Positions 18,279-26,829 of a stretch of 64,000 nucleotides of DNA are shown here, piece by piece. The stretch spans positions 8,804,001 to 8,868,000 of the forward strand of contig NZ_CP109190.1 in the NCBI RefSeq assembly GCF_041438805.1. The letters run 5' to 3'. The notes under the pieces are model-generated. The model searched no databases. It saw nothing but the letters and a program-made list of their open reading frames with translations, and was not told where the DNA came from. Both the position numbers and the translations under genes were made by a program. The stretch's first letter is position 1. Each line of letters starts with the position of its first letter. The stretch is from Streptomyces sp. NBC_01707. GTDB lineage: Bacteria > Actinomycetota > Actinomycetes > Streptomycetales > Streptomycetaceae.

Positions 18279-19232
18279 TCAGAGGCCGGAGTCGCCCGCC
18301 GCGTCGGCATCGGCCCGCGCCGCGGTGGCGCGCTCGTCGGCCTTCGCGGCGAGGGCGGCGCCACGGTCCTGCGGTGCCGCCTCCCTTGCCGAGCGGGAGA
18401 ACGACGCGCCCGCGGCGGCAGTCTCTCCGGTCACGGCGCCACGGATACGCGCCAACTCGCCCACGACCAGGACGGGGTTGTTGCCGGTCGCCGTGAGGCC
18501 GCCGCGCACGATCGCGTTGTCGAGCACGGCGTTCGCGCTGTTGTCGGTGATCTCCAGGTCACCGCCGAAGTACGAGGCGCCCGCGCAGGATCCGAGCAGT
18601 CCCTCGCCGCCGATCTGGAGGTTGTCGGCGTTGCCCGAGTACGTGGCGGCGCCATACACCTCGCTGGCGCAGAACACGCCGCCGAGGGTGTTTCCGTCGA
18701 CGGTGAGCGCGCCCTTGACAGTGGTGTCGTACACGTCGCTGTACTGGTTGCCCTCACCCGTCAGCGAGCCGCTGAGGGTGCTGCCGGAGACGTACAGCTC
18801 GCCGGCCTCGGTTCTGACGTTCCCCGCCAGCGTCGAATCGACCGCGTAGACGAACCCCTTCGTGGCGTCGACCGCCTTGAGGCTGCTCTTCTCCAGGTGG
18901 GTGCCGAAAGCGGAGTCGGTGGTCAGCGCGCCCTTGACGGTGGTGTCGGTGAGGTCGAGATAGGCGTTCTCCTTGACGGTGACCGCGCCGTTGAAGGTGG
19001 CGCCGGCCGCTACGAGGTCGGCTCCGGCCTCGACCGTCACCGTGCCCTTGACCTTCGTGCCGGTGAGGGTGCAGGACTTCCCGGCCGGTACGACCAGGTC
19101 GTTGCTGACGGTCACGGCCCCGCCGTCACCGACACAAGTGGTGTAAAGGGCGGCCTGGGCCGAGCCGGAGACAGCCATCAGGCTCCCGGATGCCACCAGT
19201 GACGCCGTTGCGATGAACGTACGGATCTTCAT
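18279..19232 (-). CDS. Secreted repetitive protein, polymer-forming/beta-helix-like
   Basis: A 317-residue exported protein starting at ATG 19232 with AAGGGAAG upstream; signal peptide MKIRTFIATASLVASGSLM...AQA. The body (about 30-260) is made of short degenerate repeats of the kind TTVKGALTV, STLAGNVRTE, STLSGSLTGE and NAIVRGGLTATGNN, the pattern of a stacked right-handed beta-helix as in bactofilin-like or adhesin-like proteins. Four cysteines (near 37, 53, 195 and 220) could form disulfides. The tail is a charged Ala/Arg/Asp-rich low-complexity region. Function unknown; a surface or matrix structural role is inference. It precedes the Tat TIM-barrel gene on the same strand after about 195 bases. 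Confidence 0.75.
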   Translation of the reverse strand: MKIRTFIATASLVASGSLMAVSGSAQAALYTTCVGDGGAVTVSNDLVVPAGKSCTLTGTKVKGTVTVEAGADLVAAGATFNGAVTVKENAYLDLTDTTVKGALTTDSAFGTHLEKSSLKAVDATKGFVYAVDSTLAGNVRTEAGELYVSGSTLSGSLTGEGNQYSDVYDTTVKGALTVDGNTLGGVFCASEVYGAATYSGNADNLQIGGEGLLGSCAGASYFGGDLEITDNSANAVLDNAIVRGGLTATGNNPVLVVGELARIRGAVTGETAAAGASFSRSAREAAPQDRGAALAAKADERATAARADADAAGDSGL

Positions 19233-19948
19233 GTCGCTTCCCTTCCGCTGCGGTCTCGGCAGAGTCGGCGACCCGGCCGGTTCCCGTGTATCGACGGGGG
19301 TGCTGCACGGTGCGTGAGCGACGACCGCTGTGACGGCGATCGCACAGCGCCTCGTGACGGGCGGTGGCCCGGCAGTGGGGGGAGAGACGTGGAGAGACTC
19401 GTGAGCTGCGGGGCGTTCAAGTGAACGCCGATCGGCTGCGGTGTTACTGCGACGAAACACATGTCTCGATGGGCCGAGACACTAGAGCGCCGCCCAGGGG
19501 GTGTCCAGAGGTTCGGTACGAATCTCTGTAACTTTCTAATGATTCATCAAAAGCGGTGACGTGCCGGTGGAAAAGACGACCGAGCGGCCCAGGACGCCCC
19601 TGGGAGTGCACAACGGCGCGTCACTGCCCCTGCGTTCGCAGTCGCGATCGAGGCGGGCCGCGATCCCGGCGACTGGCCGGGGACAACGCACCGCAGCGGA
19701 AAGGGAGTTGCTTCGGGGCGGAAGTCGGACTGCGCCGCTCGGACACTGCCGCCGCGAGGCCGAAGGCAGTGAAGTCGGTGAGATGCGCCGGGTGAGACCT
19801 GCCCGGCCTCGGCCTGCGAGTCCTCCTGGTCGACTTCGATCCTCGCCAGGCACGAGGCGCTGAGACAATCACCGACGGTCGGCTGCGAGATCCCCTGATG
19901 TCAGACGTCGACCCAACCGACGACGCGACAGCGCCCTCCGAGTGATGC
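19233..19948. other. Intergenic stretch, nothing convincing
   Basis: No frame here has both coding character and a supported start. An AT-richer patch near 19525-19555 could hold a promoter, but no consensus can be assigned. Confidence 0.5.
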
Positions 19949-20839
19949 TCATCCTTGCCAGAGGAACTCGCGCGCCATTGCGATCATGGCGCGTGCCGCA
20001 GTACCGGGCGTGCGCTCGGACGGAGCGGCCAGGGAGAACTGCAATTCCAGGTCGGCGTCGTCGACGGTCAGCGCGGTGACGTCCTGTCCCTTGCCGAGGG
20101 CGACCCGTGGCAGCAGCGCCAGGCCCAGGCCGTTTCGGACGTAGGCCACGCCGGTGGTCAGGTCGGTGATCTCGATGGCGACGCGATGGGGGACGGAGGC
20201 AGCGGCGAAGGCCCGGTCGGCAACGGTCCGGTTGCTGTACCCCGAGGGGAAGTCGACGAAGTCCAGGTCGGCCAGTTCGGTGATCGACACGCTGCGGCGT
20301 TTCGCGAGCGGATGGGCGGCCGGCACGACGAGGTCGAGCACCGAGGTGGCGAGGGCGGTCATCGTGATGCCCGTCGGGCGTGGTCCGGGCCCCGAAACGA
20401 AGGCGAGGTCGAGACGCCGTTCGAGGAGGGCTTCGACCAGCCCTTGGGAGCCGGTGGGGGCGGCGCTGGTCTGCAGGAACACGCCGGGATGACGCCGGTG
20501 GAATTCACCGAGGAACACGGGAAGGTCGATGAGCCCGACCGTGGTTATCGCGCCCAGCCGTAGTGTGCCGCGCAGTCCGCCGCGGACCTCGCCCACCGCG
20601 TCTGCGGCCTCCCGGGCAGCGTCGAGAGCGGCATGGGCACGCGGCAGCAGAGCAGCACCGGCATCGGTGAGAAGCACGCGTTTGGGGGTGCGTTCCAGCA
20701 GCGGCGTGCGGAGTTCTCGCTCGAGGTTCTTGATTGTGGTGGAGACCGCGGACTGGACGACGTGCAGCCGCGCGGCGGCACGGGTGAAGTTCGCTTCCTC
20801 GGCGACCGCGACGAAGTATTCGAGTTGGCGCAGTTCCAC
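19949..20839 (-). CDS. LysR family transcriptional regulator
   Basis: A 296-residue regulator with a GTG start. The N-terminal winged helix is complete (MELRQLEYFVAVAEEANFTR then AAARLHVVQSAVSTTIKNLE), followed by the LysR substrate-binding fold (GTLRLGAITTVGLIDLPVFL, LDLAFVSGPG, YVRNGLGLALLP). It is divergent from the NTF2-like gene at 20972; a T-N11-A inverted repeat at 20872-20886 lies between the two. The usual LysR arrangement suggests that it represses itself and activates the divergent gene, perhaps also the MDR oxidoreductase further on. The effector is unknown. Confidence 0.92.
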   Translation of the reverse strand: MELRQLEYFVAVAEEANFTRAAARLHVVQSAVSTTIKNLERELRTPLLERTPKRVLLTDAGAALLPRAHAALDAAREAADAVGEVRGGLRGTLRLGAITTVGLIDLPVFLGEFHRRHPGVFLQTSAAPTGSQGLVEALLERRLDLAFVSGPGPRPTGITMTALATSVLDLVVPAAHPLAKRRSVSITELADLDFVDFPSGYSNRTVADRAFAAASVPHRVAIEITDLTTGVAYVRNGLGLALLPRVALGKGQDVTALTVDDADLELQFSLAAPSERTPGTAARAMIAMAREFLWQG

Positions 20840-20871
20840 GCTCCGAGTATCCCTCGGTGAGCCCCCAGGGT

Positions 20872-20886
20872 ATCTCTCAGCGAGAT
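20872..20886. promoter_or_regulatory. Candidate LysR box (T-N11-A inverted repeat)
   Basis: ATCTCTCAGCGAGAT is an inverted repeat of ATCTC/GAGAT around TCAGC; its inner 13 bases fit T-N11-A. It lies 33 bases before the LysR start and 86 before the divergent NTF2-like gene, a typical position for LysR control of both promoters. Confidence 0.5.
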
Positions 20887-20971
20887 GGCGGCAGTCTCTG
20901 ACTTTCGTTGGACAGCGCCTGTCGCGTCCAGCGATTCTGTTGGAAGTTCAACCGATACAGGAGGCTGAAAG

Positions 20972-21433
20972 ATGACCTGCAAGACGCCACCGACATATCT
21001 GGGCAGCGGCGACCCGGCGCGGCAGCGCACGGACTACTACCCCCCTTGGCTGGACAATCTTGCCGACGATGTGACGTTGGAGGCCGGGGTTTTCAACGGG
21101 ACCATCCACGGAGCCAAGGACGTTTTGGCGGTACTCTCCTACGCGCGCACTCTGTACGAATTCCAGGACTTCATCTACATCGGTAAGTACGGAGAGAACG
21201 GCTTCGTCGAGGACTACGCAGCGACGGTGGACGGCAGGCCGATAGCCAACATCGCTGTCGTCTATAAGAACGAAGAGGGGAAGACACAACATCTTGTGAT
21301 GAACCACCGTCCGCTGCCGATGCTCCAGTACTTCTCCCGGAAGCTGGGCGAGCACTTCGCAGGGACAGATTATGCGAAGTACTGTGCCGACCCGTCGAAG
21401 GGTAACCAACTGTCGGATTCCGACTGCGGATGA
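20972..21433 (+). CDS. NTF2-like (SnoaL-type) protein
   Basis: A 153-residue cytoplasmic protein with an ideal AGGAGG ten bases before its ATG. The alternating strand pattern LADDVTLEAGVFNGTIHG, FIYIGKYGENGFVEDYAATV, IANIAVVYKNEEGKTQHLVM and a C-terminal helix matches the cone-shaped NTF2-like fold. Members act as small isomerases, hydrolases or ligand-binding proteins; no catalytic residue can be singled out. Divergent from the LysR regulator, so likely its target. Sequence 21434-21822, up to the next gene, has no other supported gene; a near-palindrome (GCCCGCCGA/TCGGCGGGC) lies at 21781-21800. Confidence 0.78.
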   Translation: MTCKTPPTYLGSGDPARQRTDYYPPWLDNLADDVTLEAGVFNGTIHGAKDVLAVLSYARTLYEFQDFIYIGKYGENGFVEDYAATVDGRPIANIAVVYKNEEGKTQHLVMNHRPLPMLQYFSRKLGEHFAGTDYAKYCADPSKGNQLSDSDCG

Positions 21434-21822
21434 ACCACGTCCAATTCATTTCCGCTGAGACCCGGAGGGAACGTCTCTCATGATCAGGAAATCGTGGAAA
21501 CCTGCTGGTGAGCATATTCTGGATTCGAGGAGAACGAGTCCGCGGACCGGGTCACCCTGATGGCGTCGGCGATTTTCAACTTTCCCACTTCCCTGCCTCG
21601 CGCCGGGACATTCCATGGGTCTGAAGGGATTCCCGCCTTCCACCGGGATGCCTGCGATCACTACCGTGCGAGCCGACGTCGACGACATTCTGCGCACCGG
21701 CCCCTTCCATTGACAGGGAAGGATCCGGGGCCTGGGCGCCGATGAGGATTTCGGCACCAGCATCGTTTTCTGTCCAGAACGCCCGCCGAGTTCGGCGGGC
21801 GCTGAGAGACGAAAGGTCACTC

Positions 21823-22893
21823 ATGCCACAATCCATGCGCGCGCTCGTAGCCGGAAAGGTCGGCGAGCCTACCGATGTCCTGCGGCTGGAATCCCGGCCT
21901 GTTCCCACGCCGGCAGCCGGTCAGGCGTTGATCCGTGTGAAGGCGACTCCGATTCACGCCAGTGATCTGCACGTGCTGCGTGGCCGCTACGGTTTCTCGC
22001 CCGAGTTTCCCGCTGTCGGGGGTCACATGGAATGCGTGGGCCGTATCGAGGCCCTGGGCCCGGATACCGAGGGACCGAAGGTCGGCGAGCGTGTGGTGGT
22101 CGCTGCCGTACCGGCAGTACCCGGGCCCCATGTGGCCGGCACTTGGCAGGAATACCTTGTTGCCGATACACGAAGGCTTCTGCCGGTCCCCGACCATCTG
22201 AGCGATTTCAGCGCCTGTCAGCTCGCGGTCAATCCGTTGACCGCGCTTCTACTGGTGACTCGCGAACTCGACGTCCAGCCGGGGCAATGGTTGTTGCAGA
22301 CGGCCGCGGGCTCCACCGTCGGCCGGCTCGTCATTCAGCTGGCCAGGCATCTCGGTATTCGCACGATCAATGTCGTGCGGCGGCGCGCTGCCGTTGAGGA
22401 GATCAAAGCGTTCGGTGGTGACGAGGTCATCTGCACGGAGGACGAGGACCTGTTGCGGCGTGTGGCCGAGATCGCAGGACCGGCCGGCGTGCGCAAGGCC
22501 ATCGACTGTGTCGCGGGACCCGTAGGTGCCCAGGTGTCCCAGGCATTGGCTCCGGGAGGAGAGGTCGTGGTCTACGGCGCGCTCTCCACCCATCGGCAGA
22601 CCGACCCTGCAGCGCTGACGATCCCGCTGCAGGCACGCTCGCTCATCTACGAGACCAAAGCAGTCCGTGGCTTCTGGCTGAACCGATGGTTCGGCACGGC
22701 CTCGCCTGAGGATGCGCTGCGCGCGCTGTCCGAGGTTCGCAGTCTCGTCGCTGATGGAGTGCTGAGCATCCCCCAGGGCCAGCCGTTCCCGCTCGAACGC
22801 TTCGCTGAAGCCATCGCGCTCGCCGAAACACCCGCGCGTGGCCCCAAGCCACTCTTCGTGTTCGAAGACAGCCGGGACAACGACGACAGGTAG
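21823..22893 (+). CDS. MDR superfamily oxidoreductase (MECR/quinone reductase-like)
   Basis: A 356-residue medium-chain reductase without the structural-zinc cysteines. The GroES-like N-terminus contains LIRVKATPIHASDLHVLRG and GGHMECVGRIEALG, and the Rossmann segment reads WLLQTAAGSTVGRLVIQLAR, as in 2-enoyl thioester reductases and NADPH:quinone reductases, which carry AAxSxVG rather than GxGxxG. It would reduce an enoyl or quinone substrate with NADPH. ATG 21823 is chosen because the conserved domain starts six residues later; GAAAGG lies upstream. Likely in the same neighbourhood regulon as the LysR gene. Confidence 0.87.
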   Translation: MPQSMRALVAGKVGEPTDVLRLESRPVPTPAAGQALIRVKATPIHASDLHVLRGRYGFSPEFPAVGGHMECVGRIEALGPDTEGPKVGERVVVAAVPAVPGPHVAGTWQEYLVADTRRLLPVPDHLSDFSACQLAVNPLTALLLVTRELDVQPGQWLLQTAAGSTVGRLVIQLARHLGIRTINVVRRRAAVEEIKAFGGDEVICTEDEDLLRRVAEIAGPAGVRKAIDCVAGPVGAQVSQALAPGGEVVVYGALSTHRQTDPAALTIPLQARSLIYETKAVRGFWLNRWFGTASPEDALRALSEVRSLVADGVLSIPQGQPFPLERFAEAIALAETPARGPKPLFVFEDSRDNDDR

Positions 22894-22911
22894 GACCCGT
22901 CTGCTCACCCG

Positions 22912-23517
22912 TCAGCCGCGTAGACCCGCTTGCCGTAGGCCGATCGCCGCCAGGTCGGCGATGACCTGTTCGTCGCCGCGCCGCCAAGCGTCTGCGAAGC
23001 CGCCAGGTGGCGTGGGCAGCGCTGCAAGTTCGCGCTGCGAGCCGGTGAGGACGCGTAGCGCGAGGATGTCGGCGCCGCCCGGATCGGCGGCGAGGCGCCG
23101 GGTGACGGCGCTGCGGCGGATCCATCGCAGGCGCGGGGGCAGCCACAGCAACAGCACGAACACCACCGGGATGACGATCAGGGCGACCGTGGTCAGCGTC
23201 GCCACGTGGGCCACCGTGTCCTGGAGCGAACGACCTGCGTCGGCCAGCCCGGTGCCGGCCTCGGCGGCGGACTTGAGCGGCTTCTTCAACTGGCTTCCGA
23301 CGAACGGCACCTTCGAGGCGGCGTCGCCCGCGTCGACGAGTCCGTCGGAGAGACTGTTGCCGGCGCTTTCCGCCTTGCGGCCCGGCTCGGCCAGTCGCCC
23401 GATCGCATTGTGCACGGCCAAGGCCAGCTTCACCGCACCGTAGATCAGGGCCGCCGCGATCAGGTCTGCGAACACCTGGCGGCTCCGACGTGCCGGAGTC
23501 TGGGCGTAGAGGCGCAT
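22912..23517 (-). CDS. Hypothetical membrane protein with two membrane segments
   Basis: A 201-residue protein starting at ATG 23517 with AAGGAG upstream. An N-terminal amphipathic or weakly hydrophobic helix (FADLIAAALIYGAVKLAL), a central soluble linker rich in Ala/Gly and one strong membrane helix (VALIVIPVVFVLLLWLP, about residues 110-128) followed by the positive patch RLRWIRRS are visible. The cytoplasmic C-terminus has helices ILALRVLTGSQRELAALP and DEQVIADLAAIGLRQAG. I recognise it only as a type of actinobacterial membrane protein with unknown role. It converges on the MDR gene with an 18-base gap. Confidence 0.75.
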   Translation of the reverse strand: MRLYAQTPARRSRQVFADLIAAALIYGAVKLALAVHNAIGRLAEPGRKAESAGNSLSDGLVDAGDAASKVPFVGSQLKKPLKSAAEAGTGLADAGRSLQDTVAHVATLTTVALIVIPVVFVLLLWLPPRLRWIRRSAVTRRLAADPGGADILALRVLTGSQRELAALPTPPGGFADAWRRGDEQVIADLAAIGLRQAGLRG

Positions 23518-24183
23518 GGGCGTGCTCCTTGTCCGGTAGGGCATCGGCGCTCGGCGGCTGCCCGTACGGCTACCCCGATCGGGAGGGCGGGAAGCCGTGC
23601 CCACCGTCGTCCCATGGGCATACAGAGATAGACCAGGCTCGTTGCATTTTCACGCGAAGGCGTACGGCACACCCGTTCGCGAGCCTCATCTGATCCATGT
23701 GGGCGTCTCGGTGACCCGGACCGCGCGCCAACATCATCGGCGCCGCGCTGCGCCCCGGTCCCCGTCCCAGCGACCAACCGGTTCGCGCACCCGAGCCGGA
23801 CGTGAGAACCCGGCACCGTGGCGATTCGGCACGAACCGGCCGCGACCGTCTGGTGCCACAAGTCGCTGACTCCTTGGTCGTGCCGACCCCCGTCCGCCGT
23901 ACACAAGCCCGGCTCGGTCTGTGCGCTGGCCCGCGAGTGCGTGCACGTCGCCTCGGTCGTCCACGAGACGTCCCGGCCCGGGGCACGGTGACGGAAGTCC
24001 TCGCGCTCCTCCGCTGACCACACCGCTCGGCCGTCAAGGGCCGAGCAGGAGGCGCTTTCGTGCGTCTGGAGCCGGTACACCCATCTGGCCGACAGGGCTA
24101 TTGGGTGCGGCTGTGCGAGCTGGTCGGCTCGCGCTGCCATCCGGTCGCAGCCTTCGCGGCCAGTGGGGCTGCGACCTGGTGGC
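23518..24183. other. Gene-poor stretch, nothing convincing
   Basis: About 670 bases in which every long frame looks like noise (Arg/Pro/Ser-rich, no homology, no ribosome site). A short hairpin occurs near 24027-24047 (CTCGGCC/GGCCGAG). Confidence 0.5.
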
Positions 24184-24210
24184 AATCCGCCCCTCGGGGA
24201 GGGGCGGATT
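24184..24210 (-). terminator. Strong stem-loop after the 70-residue gene
   Basis: Arms AATCCGCCCCT and AGGGGCGGATT form an 11-bp perfect stem with a 5-base loop, 17 bases downstream of the stop of the small minus-strand gene at 24228. Confidence 0.7.
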
Positions 24211-24227
24211 TGTGCGGTGGCCTGGTC

Positions 24228-24440
24228 CTATGCCGCTTCGTAGACGTGGGCCCGGCCCCCGCGCCACTCGATCATTTGCGGGTCGTCGATCAGCGTCTCG
24301 GCGTCCGGGAGCCCAGCTCGGCGCAGGAACTCGATCAGATCATGATCGTCGTGGGCCAGCCCGAGAATGTGGTCATACGCGGTGACGCGTCGGCCGCCTG
24401 TCCGAGACGGCCGGTGCACGACGATCGGCGCGTTCACCAT
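24228..24440 (-). CDS. Small conserved-looking protein, 70 residues
   Basis: MVNAPIVVHRPSRTGGRRVT begins a compact acidic/histidine-rich protein with a helical segment (AYDHILGLAHDDHDLIEFL), then RRAGLPDAETLIDDPQMIEW and a beta-like tail RGGRAHVYEAA. Codon choice is strongly G/C at third positions, and a perfect terminator follows, so it appears to be a real independent gene rather than a fragment. I recognise no characterised family. The N-terminus (PIVVHRP) and the D/H-rich middle could suggest a small regulator or metal-binding protein; this is speculation. Confidence 0.65.
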   Translation of the reverse strand: MVNAPIVVHRPSRTGGRRVTAYDHILGLAHDDHDLIEFLRRAGLPDAETLIDDPQMIEWRGGRAHVYEAA

Positions 24441-24800
24441 GACCCCAGGATGCACCCGGCGCGGCTCAGCGGGCGCACACAGGTTGTCTGTCACCCGATT
24501 TATCCGTTCGGCTGCCATCGACGCTTCTACCCGGCACGCTGCCGTTCGCACGCAGCGACATGAGGGCGCCGAGCAGTCGGTCGGGGCGTGCACCACTTGG
24601 GCCGCGGCGGCCGGAGGGCCGTGGGCGGCCTCGGCGAGGGGAGCGGCGCGATGCGGCTCGTGTACGGCGTGCGCCGCATGCCGCAGGAACGAGACGACAG
24701 CGCTCACGAATGGAACGAGACAACGCACGGCGGCGAAGGAGCCGATCACGAACTGGCCCCGCTTGACCGAGGAGACCTCGCTGCCGACCTCCTCTACGAA

Positions 24801-24914
24801 GCCGGCGGTGGTGTGGGGCCGTCGGTAGTTGTAGTGGACGTTCCGGACGGCGATTGCCCGGGCTCGCTCTGCTTCGGAAGTCCGGGTGCGGGCGTAGGCC
24901 GGCCACCGGCCCAC
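24801..24914 (-). mobile_element. IS481-type transposase remnant
   Basis: The minus-strand frame reads RWPAYARTRTSEAERARAIA followed by VRNVHYNYRRPHTTAG. This is the diagnostic tail of IS481/IS3-type integrase-fold transposases (EWAYARPYxSEAER... YNxHRPHxALGG), just after the catalytic Glu region. Upstream and downstream parts are missing. The remainder of 24441-25068 holds no supported gene. Confidence 0.7.
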
Positions 24915-25068
24915 GGTGCGCTCGCAGGTCCGCGCGCTGGCCGGCCCGCAGCTCCAGAGAGATCCTGCGGGCGGACCACTTCGGCGGCGACGTACGCGAT
25001 GGGGCGGCTGCGGCAGCGTTCCACGAGCCTTCGGCGTCCCTCGATGTTCAGGGGGCGTTTGCATGCGT

Positions 25069-26247
25069 TTACGGGAGCACCTCGGTGCTCTGGCCCGCTG
25101 CGATCACCTTGCGGAGGGGGAACGCGAGGAGCAGAGCGACAGCGACCAGTAGGCCGCTTGCCCACAGCGGCCCGAGGTTTCCCAGCGCGGTGCTGAGGGT
25201 GGTCGCAGCGACGAGGGGTCCGACGGTGGCGCCGACGTTGAGTGCGGCGGTCGCGTAGGAGCCGGCCATGGTGGGGGCTTCTGCCGCCTCGTAAAGGACC
25301 CGTGTGATCAGCGTGCTGCCCAGCGCGAACGACAGCGCGCCCTGGATGAACATGAGGGAGAGCAAAGCGGCCGGCTTGTCGGCCAGCACGGCCAGGGCCG
25401 GCCAGCCGGTAAGCAGCAGGGGACCGCCGACTGCGAGGACTGGGGCGGGGCGCTGGTCGGACAACCGTCCGGCGACGGTGACACCCACGAAGGAACCGGC
25501 ACCGAAGAGCACCAGAGCGACAGAGATCCACAGCTCGCCCAACCCGGCGGTGCCGGTCACCACGGGGGCAAGGAAGGTGAAGCTTCCGAAGGTTGCCGCG
25601 TTCACCAGCGCGCCGAGCACCATCACCAGGATCAACCGTGGCTTTGTGAGTTGGGCGAGCTCCGCGCGCAGGGCCGGCCCGCCAGTCGTCTCGTCCTTCG
25701 CACGTCCTGCTGGGATCCCCTTCAGGATGCCCAGAGCTGCAGGCAGGCAGAGAGCGGCGACAGCCCAGAATGTGGCCCGCCAGCCGAGCAACGTGCCGAG
25801 TACCGATCCACCAGGGACACCGACGATCGTGGCCACCGTCGTGCCTGACAGCAGTACGGCGAGCGCCCGTCCCTTCTTGTCGGGCGATACGAGCGTGGCG
25901 GCAGTCGTCAGAGCGACGGCAAGGAACCCTGCGTTCGCGAGCGCGGCGACGACTCGGGTAGCGAACAGGACCGGGTAGCTGGTGGTGACGGCGCCCACAG
26001 CGTGAGCTGCAGCGAAAGCGAGGATGAACCCGAAAAGGCTGGAGCGACTGGGCCAGTTGCGGGCAAGCGCGGCCATGAGTGGGGCACCGACGATCATGCC
26101 GATCGCGAAGGCAGGGGTGAGCATGCCTGCTGTCCCGACTGTGATGTCGAGACCTGAGGCGATGTCCGGCAAGAGGCCGGCGAGCATGAACTCCGAGGTG
26201 CCCATGGCGAAGACTGCCATGGCAAGCAGATACAGCGGGAAAGGCAT
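25069..26247 (-). CDS. cmlR: MFS drug efflux transporter, chloramphenicol-resistance (CmlR/Cmx) type
   Basis: A 392-residue, 12-helix DHA1-type drug/H+ antiporter. The N-terminus MPFPLYLLAMAVFAMGTSEF and the stretches MLAGLLPDIASGLDITVGTA, ARVVAALANAGFLAVALTTA and LSGTTVATIVGVPGGSVLG closely follow the chloramphenicol export proteins of Streptomyces lividans and S. venezuelae as I remember them. Motif C (GVPGGSVLGTLLGWR) is intact. Expected role: proton-driven export of chloramphenicol-like compounds. CCGGAG lies seven bases before the ATG. No chloramphenicol biosynthetic gene is nearby, so it would act as a resistance or detoxification pump. A leader peptide for attenuation was sought but not convincingly found. 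Confidence 0.88.
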   Translation of the reverse strand: MPFPLYLLAMAVFAMGTSEFMLAGLLPDIASGLDITVGTAGMLTPAFAIGMIVGAPLMAALARNWPSRSSLFGFILAFAAAHAVGAVTTSYPVLFATRVVAALANAGFLAVALTTAATLVSPDKKGRALAVLLSGTTVATIVGVPGGSVLGTLLGWRATFWAVAALCLPAALGILKGIPAGRAKDETTGGPALRAELAQLTKPRLILVMVLGALVNAATFGSFTFLAPVVTGTAGLGELWISVALVLFGAGSFVGVTVAGRLSDQRPAPVLAVGGPLLLTGWPALAVLADKPAALLSLMFIQGALSFALGSTLITRVLYEAAEAPTMAGSYATAALNVGATVGPLVAATTLSTALGNLGPLWASGLLVAVALLLAFPLRKVIAAGQSTEVLP

Positions 26248-26499
26248 CGAGTGGCTCCGGGGGTGAGGAGAAGCACGAGAAGGTCATCTCGTCACCGCGG
26301 CCAGTCCCCAGGACACACTCGTCCCACCACGGCATGTGGCGCGACGACAGGGCTACGAGCTCAGTGGTTCAGGGGGCTGACGGCGTGACCGAAAGCCCCC
26401 ACCGTGTCCGACTCAGGACTCGACATGGTCCGCACGGTACCTGACCGATGTCCGTCGAGGCACCTCGGTTTCACCGGCATCGGCCGTGTCACCAGCGTC

Positions 26500-26744
26500 A
26501 TGTCCCGCAAAGACCAGCGCGGCCTGGTCGAGACGGCGGCCTGTGCCTGGCGCGTCGGTGTTCCGCCGGACCCCGTCGGGGTGGGCGTACTGCGCATGGC
26601 CGCCTGGCAGGCGGGGTACGCGGGACCGGAAGGACGGCTGCTCCATCCCCTCACCATGCGTCCCGAGCCCGCCGCCGATGTCGTGGTGCCCTGCTCACGC
26701 ACGCACGCGACGCCCTGGAGGACTGCGCGGCGGAGCTGCGCTGA
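26500..26744 (+). pseudogene. Remnant of carboxylate-amine ligase (YbdK/GCS2 family)
   Basis: One frame (about 26524-26685) encodes LVETAACAWRVGVPPDPVG, LRMAAWQAGYAGPEGRLLHP and LTMRPEPAADVV; the next frame continues with LLTHARDALEDCAAELR to a stop at 26744. Together these match the C-terminal block of glutamate-cysteine-ligase-like YbdK proteins, interrupted by a frameshift near 26690. The N-terminal catalytic part is absent, so this is a dead tail. Nothing else is supported between 26248 and 26829. Confidence 0.6.
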
Positions 26745-26829
26745 CTCAGGCGTGGTGCTTCCTCGCGGGCTCGTGAGGGCGATGGCCGTCAGGCGCATGC
26801 CGTGGAGCCTTCGTGACGGAGGTACCGGC

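Noticed and set aside
24794..26335. A 513-codon minus-strand frame overlapping the CmlR-type gene
   Set aside because: It is the alternative frame of the transporter gene, without homology; only the 25069-26247 frame has membrane helices and known motifs.
26248..26335. Leader peptide for chloramphenicol-induced attenuation upstream of cmlR
   Set aside because: A short ATG frame exists but it runs on past the cmlR start, and no paired stem structures could be shown by eye.
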